From Acidovorax sp. Root219 (GTDB lineage Bacteria > Pseudomonadota > Gammaproteobacteria > Burkholderiales > Burkholderiaceae_C): a stretch of 64,000 nt of DNA. Of this stretch, positions 57,821 to 64,000 are shown in pieces. Within the stretch, counting starts at the first letter, position 1. Every line of letters starts with the position of its first letter. The notes below the pieces were generated by a model. The model was given only the letters and a program-made list of their open reading frames with translations. It did no database searches and had not been told where the DNA came from. The stretch spans positions 263,678 through 327,677 of the forward strand of contig NZ_LMIJ01000014.1 in assembly GCF_001428665.1 (NCBI RefSeq). Reading direction: 5' to 3'. Both the position numbers and the translations under genes were made by a program.

Positions 57821-57951
57821 ATCAATCTCCAGTAAAGATAAACGCTGAGAATTAGTCTTGTGTCTCAACGCAGGCGAACATATCGCAATTTACGGGCCAG
57901 ATCATTAGGGAACACGATTAAATGAGGGAGAAACCACAGGGGAATACCCTG

Positions 57952-58737
57952 TCATCCCTTTGTCGGCGCAGTGTGGCTGCCTGCGAGCTCATCGGCCACG
58001 GCCTCGTATACCGCGTGGCGGACCACGGATTCGATCTCCTCGCGCAGCCTGGGAAGCACCGACCGCGTCTGCTCCTGCACCACTGTGGCGATGGCATCGC
58101 GCAGGCGCTGGTCCAGCGCCACATCCACCCGCTGCATGACCCGGTGCACCATGTACTCCTCCATGCCCTCTGGCAGTGCACGCGCGGCGGCCTGCCGCCC
58201 CATATTCGGCACCACGGGGGCTGCTGCAGGCGCTGCAACGGCCACGGCCACGGCCACCGGAGCTACCACGGGGCGAGCCGCTGCGGCTGGTGGCTGGGCG
58301 GGCAAGGATGCCGCAGGCACTGCGGGTGAGGGTGTGGGCGCTGGCGCAAGCGAGGGTGCCGCCATGGCCTGCGGTACCGCCGGCGAAGCCACAGGGGCGG
58401 CCAAGGCCGAGGGGGCGGCCGCCGCGATCTGCGCGCGGCGCAATGCCAGGGCCTCCAGGGCACGGCTGGCCGCCTGCGCCACCGGTGAGGCGGCTGCGGG
58501 TGTGGCGGCGGCAGGCGCCAGCGCAGGGGCAACCACCGGGGCCGCCTGGGGCACTGCACGGCTGGGCGTGGCGGCGGCAGGGGCTGCCACCGCAGGAGAC
58601 GGGCGCGCCGCAACCGCAGGGGACACGGCCGCAGGCAGCTTCGCCACCAGGGGCACGGGCATGGCACCCGGCACCTGCACCACTTCAGTGAGCGTGGGCA
58701 CAAAACGGGGCGGCGTGCGGGGTGGCGTGGTGGCCAT
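57952..58737 (-). CDS. Ala/Pro-rich protein, DUF2486-like
   Basis: The 261-aa protein opens with RFVPTLTEVVQVPG, has a long Ala/Pro/Val low-complexity middle (about 25-180), and a helical C-terminus (EYMVHRVMQRVDVALDQRLRDAIATVVQEQTRSVLPRLREEIESVVRHAVYEAV). Position directly after holC and this layout fit the Burkholderiales DUF2486 proteins. Its ATG overlaps the holC stop (TGATG). Function unknown; low complexity makes the middle uncertain. Confidence 0.72.
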   Translation of the reverse strand: MATTPPRTPPRFVPTLTEVVQVPGAMPVPLVAKLPAAVSPAVAARPSPAVAAPAAATPSRAVPQAAPVVAPALAPAAATPAAASPVAQAASRALEALALRRAQIAAAAPSALAAPVASPAVPQAMAAPSLAPAPTPSPAVPAASLPAQPPAAAARPVVAPVAVAVAVAAPAAAPVVPNMGRQAAARALPEGMEEYMVHRVMQRVDVALDQRLRDAIATVVQEQTRSVLPRLREEIESVVRHAVYEAVADELAGSHTAPTKG

Positions 58738-59171
58738 CAAGCGCCTTTCAGCACCAGATCGTGGCGCACGATGGCGTAGCCGCGCGAGGCATAGTGGCGC
58801 CAGCGGTTGCGCGCGTGTCCCCGGTCCTCTTCGTCGTGGGCGCTGACCACTTCGATCAGCTTCTCGAAACGGCCAAAGCCTTCGGGCACCTCGGCGCCCA
58901 GGTTCAGCAGCACCTCGTGGTGCGGTGCACCCTGCACGTCCGAGGTCAGCAGCACCGGCGAGGCCAGGCGCAGGTCCTCGTCAGCCGCGTCGGTGCAATG
59001 TGCGACGAAATCCTGCGGTGCCATGCTCCACATCTGCCGGTCCAGCGCCGCCAGCACATGGGCCGGGCCGGCGATGACCAGGCGCGCATCGCTGCGCAGC
59101 ACCTTGCGCGCAAACCGGCAGGCGTACGCCACCTTGTCCGGCGCGTTGAAATGGAAGGCGACTTCTGTCAT
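58737..59171 (-). CDS. holC: DNA polymerase III chi subunit
   Basis: Clamp-loader accessory subunit that links SSB to the replicase. The 144-aa protein has the HolC pattern VAFHFNAPDKVAYACRFARKVLRSDARLVIAG, LDRQMWSMAPQDFVAHC and the late GYAIVRHDL. It is 5 bases after pepA and overlaps the DUF2486-like gene by one base (TGATG). The pepA-holC order is widely conserved. Confidence 0.92.
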   Translation of the reverse strand: MTEVAFHFNAPDKVAYACRFARKVLRSDARLVIAGPAHVLAALDRQMWSMAPQDFVAHCTDAADEDLRLASPVLLTSDVQGAPHHEVLLNLGAEVPEGFGRFEKLIEVVSAHDEEDRGHARNRWRHYASRGYAIVRHDLVLKGA

Positions 59172-59176
59172 CTGGC

Positions 59177-60682
<1,506 letters not shown>

Positions 60683-60696
60683 AATCGGTGTTTTCC

Positions 60697-60753
60697 ATAG
60701 AACGTGTTTGCGATCTCGACAGCGCGGTCTCGGAAAGATCGCAAGCAGGTTCT
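60697..60753. promoter_or_regulatory. Two-part dyad in the pepA/lptF divergent promoter
   Basis: TTGCGATC (60708-60715) and GATCGCAA (60737-60744) are perfect inverted arms 21 bases apart. A further pair AGAAC (60699-60703) and GTTCT (60749-60753) sits four bases outside each arm. This fills most of the 80-base divergent region and is a strong operator candidate shared by both genes. Confidence 0.6.
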
Positions 60754-60762
60754 TCTATAGCA

Positions 60763-61857
60763 ATGTTATTCGATTCATCCATCCGCAAGGAGCTGGCGCG
60801 CAGCTTCGGGGCCACACTGGTGGTGCTGGTCACCGTGGTGATGACCATGATGCTCATTCGCACGCTGGGCCAGGCATCGCGCGGCAGCGTGAGCCCCTCT
60901 GACGTGATGCTGGTCATGGGCTTCACGGTCCTGGGCCAGCTGTCCACCATTTTGACGCTAAGCCTGTTCGTCGCCGTCGTCGGCACGCTCTCGCGCATGT
61001 ACCGCGACAGCGAGATGGTGATCTGGTTCGCCAGCGGCCGCGGGCTCATCAGCCTGCTGCGCCCGCTGCTGCGCTTTGCCTGGCCCTCGATGCTGGTGAT
61101 CGCCGTGCTCTCGCTGCTGGTGTGGCCCTGGGCCAACACGCAGATCCAGGAGCTCAAGACCCGCTACGAGCAGCGCAGCGACATCGACCGCATCGCCCCC
61201 GGTGAGTTCCAGGAGTCGGCCAACGGCAGCCGGGTGTTCTTCATCGACAAGGACAGCCCCGACAACATGGTGGGCAACAACATCTTCATTGCCACCAACG
61301 TGGGCAACAAGGAGACCGTCACCTCCGCGCGCAGTGCGCGGCTGGAGACCCAGGGCGGCGAGCGCATGGCCGTGCTCAGCCAGGGGCAGCGCCTGGAGAC
61401 CACGCACGACAAGCCGGGCCTGAAGATCAGCGAGTTCGAGGAGTACACCACCCGCATCGGCTCGGCCCCCGCCGGCTCTGCCGAAGAGCTCTCGGTCAAG
61501 ACCCGCGCCACCCATGAGCTGCTGATGCAGCCCCTGCCGGCCTACCGGGCCGAGCTGGGCTGGCGCATCGGCCTGGCCCTGGCGGCGCTGAACTTCGTGG
61601 TGCTGGGCCTGGCCGTGGCCACCGTCAACCCGCGTGCGGGGCGCAGCACCAGCCTGGTGTTCGCGCTGTTCGCCTTCATCGTGTACTACAACCTCATGAC
61701 CCTGGGCACCAGCTGGGTCGGTGCCGGGCGCCTGGGGCTTGCCAGCTTCATGCTCATGCTGCACGGCGGCATACTGGCCTTCTCGCTGCTGGTGCTGACC
61801 GCGCGCCACAACCACTGGAGCCTGCGCCGCCTGTGGCAGCGCCGGAGCCCCGCATGA
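60763..61857 (+). CDS. lptF: LPS export permease LptF
   Basis: Inner-membrane subunit of the LptBFG lipopolysaccharide extractor. The 364-aa protein has TM segments near 17-38, 55-78, 95-118 and in the last 80 residues (about 275-350), with a periplasmic jellyroll between. Starts MLFDSSIRKELARSFG, the typical LptF N-terminus; an upstream start is rejected because it lies in the operator. Overlaps lptG (ATGA). Confidence 0.94.
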   Translation: MLFDSSIRKELARSFGATLVVLVTVVMTMMLIRTLGQASRGSVSPSDVMLVMGFTVLGQLSTILTLSLFVAVVGTLSRMYRDSEMVIWFASGRGLISLLRPLLRFAWPSMLVIAVLSLLVWPWANTQIQELKTRYEQRSDIDRIAPGEFQESANGSRVFFIDKDSPDNMVGNNIFIATNVGNKETVTSARSARLETQGGERMAVLSQGQRLETTHDKPGLKISEFEEYTTRIGSAPAGSAEELSVKTRATHELLMQPLPAYRAELGWRIGLALAALNFVVLGLAVATVNPRAGRSTSLVFALFAFIVYYNLMTLGTSWVGAGRLGLASFMLMLHGGILAFSLLVLTARHNHWSLRRLWQRRSPA

Positions 61858-62960
61858 AAACCATCCGCCGCCTGATCCACCGCGAGGCCTTCTTCGCCGT
61901 CGCCTATGTCACCATCGGCTTCCTGGCCCTGTTCTTCTTCTTCGACCTGGTCGATGAGCTGCGCTGGGTGGGCCGCACGGGGCCCCAGGGCTACCAGCTG
62001 TCGCACGCCATGCTGTTCGTGGTGCTCAGCATTCCCAGCCACCTGTATGAGCTGCTGCCCATCACGGTGCTCATCGGCACCATCTTCGTGATGGCACGAC
62101 TGGCGCAAAGCTCCGAATTCACCATCATGCGCACCAGCGGCATGGGCCCCTGGCGGGCCATGCGCACCCTGCTCACGCTGGGCGGGTTTTTCGTGGTGCT
62201 GACCTTTGCCGTGGGCGACTACATCGCACCCCTGAGCGACAAGGCCGCTCAGCTGATCAAGGTGCGCCACCTGGGCCGCCTCACCTCAGGCGCCACCGGC
62301 GCCTGGCTCAAGGAGCGCCAGGACGACCACTCCTACGCGGTGAACGTGCGCGCCCTCACGCCCGACGGGGGCATGCTCGACATTCGCATCTTCGAGTTTG
62401 ACGCCAAGGGGCTGCTCGCCTCGCAGACGCGCGCGGCATCGGGGCGTTTTGGCGACGGCGGCGCCTGGGAACTCACGGACGTGCAGCGCAGCAGCTTCCA
62501 GCAGCGCGGCGAAGACCAGGCCCGCGTGGACCGGCTGAGCGTGCCCGCACTGCAGTGGCCGACCCGCATCAGCGCCGACATGGTGGCCGCCTCGCTGCTC
62601 AAGCCCGACCGCATGGCCACGGTGGACCTTTTCCAGTACATCCGCCACCTGGACAGCAACGGCCAGTCGGCCCAGCGCTACGAGATCGAGTTCTGGCGCA
62701 AGGTGTTCTACCCCCTGTCCTGCCTGGTGATGGTGGTGCTGGCCCTGCCCTTTGCCTACCTGCACTTCCGCTCGGGCGGCATCGCCGGCTATGTGTTTGG
62801 CGGCGTCATGGCCGGCATCAGCTTCTTTTTACTGAACAACGTGTTCGGCTATGCCGGCAACCTGCAGAACTGGTCACCCTGGCTCACGGCAGCAGCGCCG
62901 GGGTTGATCTACTCCCTGCTATCGCTGGGCGCCTTCAGCTGGCTGGTTCTCAGGCGATAG
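61854..62960 (+). CDS. lptG: LPS export permease LptG
   Basis: Second permease of the LptBFG complex. The 368-aa protein has N-terminal hydrophobic segments (about 10-30, 60-85, 100-125), a periplasmic domain and C-terminal TMs with LPFAYLHFRSGGIAGYVFGGVMAGISFFLLNNVFGYAG, the family end block. Start ATG overlaps the lptF stop. The cbiX-like gene begins 6 bases after its stop. Confidence 0.94.
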   Translation: MKTIRRLIHREAFFAVAYVTIGFLALFFFFDLVDELRWVGRTGPQGYQLSHAMLFVVLSIPSHLYELLPITVLIGTIFVMARLAQSSEFTIMRTSGMGPWRAMRTLLTLGGFFVVLTFAVGDYIAPLSDKAAQLIKVRHLGRLTSGATGAWLKERQDDHSYAVNVRALTPDGGMLDIRIFEFDAKGLLASQTRAASGRFGDGGAWELTDVQRSSFQQRGEDQARVDRLSVPALQWPTRISADMVAASLLKPDRMATVDLFQYIRHLDSNGQSAQRYEIEFWRKVFYPLSCLVMVVLALPFAYLHFRSGGIAGYVFGGVMAGISFFLLNNVFGYAGNLQNWSPWLTAAAPGLIYSLLSLGAFSWLVLRR

Positions 62961-62966
62961 CGCACC

Positions 62967-63335
62967 ATGTCCGCCATTGTCCTGTTCGCTCACGGGTCCC
63001 GCGACCCACTGTGGCGCGCGCCCATGGAGGCCGTGGCTGCGCGCATCGCGGCGCAGCAACCCGGCCGGCCCGTCGCCTGCGCCTACCTGGAGCTGTGCGC
63101 CCCTGCCCTGCCCGACGCTGTCGCGTCGCTGGTGGCACAAGGCGCCCGCCAGGTCACCGTGGTGCCCATGTTCCTGGGCACCGGCAAGCATGCGCGCGAG
63201 GACCTGCCGGTGCTGCTGGAGCAGCTGCGTGCCAGCCACAGCGCCGTGCAGTTCAGCGTGCAGGCCGCCATTGGCGAAGACCCCCGCATGACCGCACTCA
63301 TGGCCGAGATCGCCTGCGAGTTGCCTGCCATCTGA
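62967..63335 (+). CDS. CbiX-type chelatase
   Basis: Short (122-aa) CbiX-family chelatase inserting Fe or Co into sirohydrochlorin. Metal-binding histidines H9 (LFAHGSRD) and H75 (GTGKHAREDLP) are in the usual places. Half-size forms work as homodimers. It precedes the CysB-like regulator, whose regulon includes sulfite reduction needing sirohaem; this supports the sirohydrochlorin ferrochelatase role. Confidence 0.85.
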   Translation: MSAIVLFAHGSRDPLWRAPMEAVAARIAAQQPGRPVACAYLELCAPALPDAVASLVAQGARQVTVVPMFLGTGKHAREDLPVLLEQLRASHSAVQFSVQAAIGEDPRMTALMAEIACELPAI

Positions 63336-63354
63336 GTTTTTGCCAACCGTCTCC

Positions 63355-63405
63355 GATATCTCTTAGATGCTTGCAGCATAATGATGCAACTCTTTAGGCG
63401 ATATC
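63355..63405. promoter_or_regulatory. Dyad and direct repeat upstream of the LysR gene
   Basis: A 19-bp near-palindrome with TTGCA/TGCAA ends (63371-63389; 16 of 19 symmetric positions) lies 21 bases before the ATG. GATATC occurs at 63355-63360 and again at 63400-63405. The size and T-N11-A-like layout fit a LysR-type autoregulatory site. Confidence 0.55.
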
Positions 63406-63409
63406 AGAT

Positions 63410-64000
63410 ATGAATCTGCACCAATTCCGCTTTGTCCAGGAGGCCGCGCGGCGCGGCCTGAACCTGACCGAAGCCGCCAAGGCCCTGCACACCTCGCAAC
63501 CGGGCGTCTCCAAGGCCATCATCGAGCTGGAGGAAGAACTGGGCGTGGATATCTTCGCGCGCCACGGCAAGCGCCTCAAGCGCATCACCGAGCCTGGTCA
63601 GCATGTGCTCAAGAGCATCGAGGTCATCATGCGCGAGGTGGGCAACCTCAAACGCATTGGCGAGCAGTTCAGTGCCCAGGACAACGGCACGCTGAGCATT
63701 GCCACCACCCACACCCAGGCCCGCTACGTGCTGCCCGTGCCCGTGGCGCGCCTGCGCGAGGCCTACCCCAAGGTCAACATCAGCCTGCACCAGGCCACCC
63801 CCGACCAGGTGGCGCGCATGGTGATCGACGAGGTGGCCGAGATCGGCATGGCCACCGAATCGCTGGCCGACTACCCCGAGCTGGTGACCCTGCCCTGCTA
63901 CGAATGGGAGCACGTGCTGGTGCTGCCCCCCGGCCACCCGCTGGCGCAGAAGGAACGCATCGGCCTCGATGACATCGCGCACGAGCCGCTGATCACCTAC
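63410..64000 (+). CDS. CysB-type LysR-family regulator (cut by window end)
   Basis: N-terminal 197 residues of a LysR regulator. HTH at about 1-60 (MNLHQFRFVQEAARRGLNLTEAAKALHTSQPGVSKAIIELEEELGVDIFARHGKRL) and the start of the effector domain (LSIATTHTQARYVLPVPVARLREAYPKVNISLHQ), the CysB/Cbl pattern that binds N-acetylserine or sulfate-type ligands. Likely a sulfur-assimilation activator. The 3' end is outside the window, so length is unknown. Confidence 0.9.
   Translation, partial: MNLHQFRFVQEAARRGLNLTEAAKALHTSQPGVSKAIIELEEELGVDIFARHGKRLKRITEPGQHVLKSIEVIMREVGNLKRIGEQFSAQDNGTLSIATTHTQARYVLPVPVARLREAYPKVNISLHQATPDQVARMVIDEVAEIGMATESLADYPELVTLPCYEWEHVLVLPPGHPLAQKERIGLDDIAHEPLITY

Overview
This 64 kb window has the look of a betaproteobacterial chromosome of the family Comamonadaceae, Acidovorax-like. 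The evidence is high GC throughout, a Bug/TctC solute receptor, an isc operon ending in dnaQ, the lpxK-Trm112-kdsB and holC-pepA//lptFG neighbourhoods, and many Burkholderiales-type conserved hypotheticals. No prophage, CRISPR array, rRNA or tRNA gene is visible. The window is mostly core genome with short accessory islands. One 168-bp foldback/MITE-like element is present, but no transposase.

Layout. 1-6.6 kb: iron-sulfur operon on the minus strand, iscR-iscS-iscU-iscA-hscB-hscA-fdx-dnaQ, with an IscR-type operator upstream and an intrinsic terminator inside it between iscA and hscB. 6.6-10.6 kb: uvrB diverging from an aromatic/aspartate aminotransferase, which overlaps a DUF925 nucleotidyltransferase-like gene. 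10.6-16.5 kb: a LigB-type dioxygenase, a short CaiB/BaiF CoA-transferase, a cold-shock/DUF1294 fusion, a conserved unknown, and a PAS-GGDEF-EAL c-di-GMP protein. 16.5-22.3 kb: EamA exporter, AraC regulator and YgiQ radical-SAM protein (minus), then a MarR-GNAT fusion coupled to a second GNAT. 22.3-26.3 kb: YigZ/IMPACT protein, a flavin disulfide reductase, a YjfB-like small motility protein behind a sigma-28-type promoter, and a DUF2628 protein. A perfect-core CRP-type site lies upstream of yigZ.

26.3-30.7 kb holds a probable catabolic cluster: a GlxA-type regulator divergent from an isonitrile-hydratase-like DJ-1 enzyme, a Bug receptor, a PhyH-type Fe(II)/2-oxoglutarate oxygenase and a cupin. 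30.7-34.1 kb has membrane and periplasmic unknowns and a sorbosone-dehydrogenase-like lipoprotein. 34.1-37.5 kb is a tight three-gene operon of CHASE2-adenylate cyclase, periplasmic SH3 protein and M48 metalloprotease lipoprotein. 37.6-45.3 kb: FAH-family hydrolase, the MITE, split chromate transporter, aldo/keto reductase, icd, a small Ala/Lys protein, DUF192 protein, sodB. 45.4-51.3 kb: xseA diverging from exbB-exbD-lpxK-Trm112-kdsB, then adk. 51.3-54.7 kb: DUF3617 protein, an operon of asparaginase, a CopD-like membrane protein and a DUF6152 protein with a predicted mature N-terminal histidine, then lexA behind two SOS boxes. 54.8-64 kb: a small unknown, a D-2-hydroxyacid dehydrogenase, livK-type receptor, DUF2486-like protein, holC, pepA, divergent lptF-lptG, cbiX-like chelatase, and a CysB-type LysR regulator cut by the window end.

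The candidates most worth following as undescribed systems are the isonitrile-hydratase/PhyH/cupin cluster, the cyclase-SH3-M48 envelope operon, and the DUF6644-DUF6152 pair, which looks like a CopD/CopC-like arrangement. The clearest regulatory signals are the intra-isc terminator, the tandem SOS boxes, the sigma-28 promoter, the CRP-type site and the dyad in the pepA/lptF divergent promoter. All functional calls rest on reading motifs and context; no database search was run.
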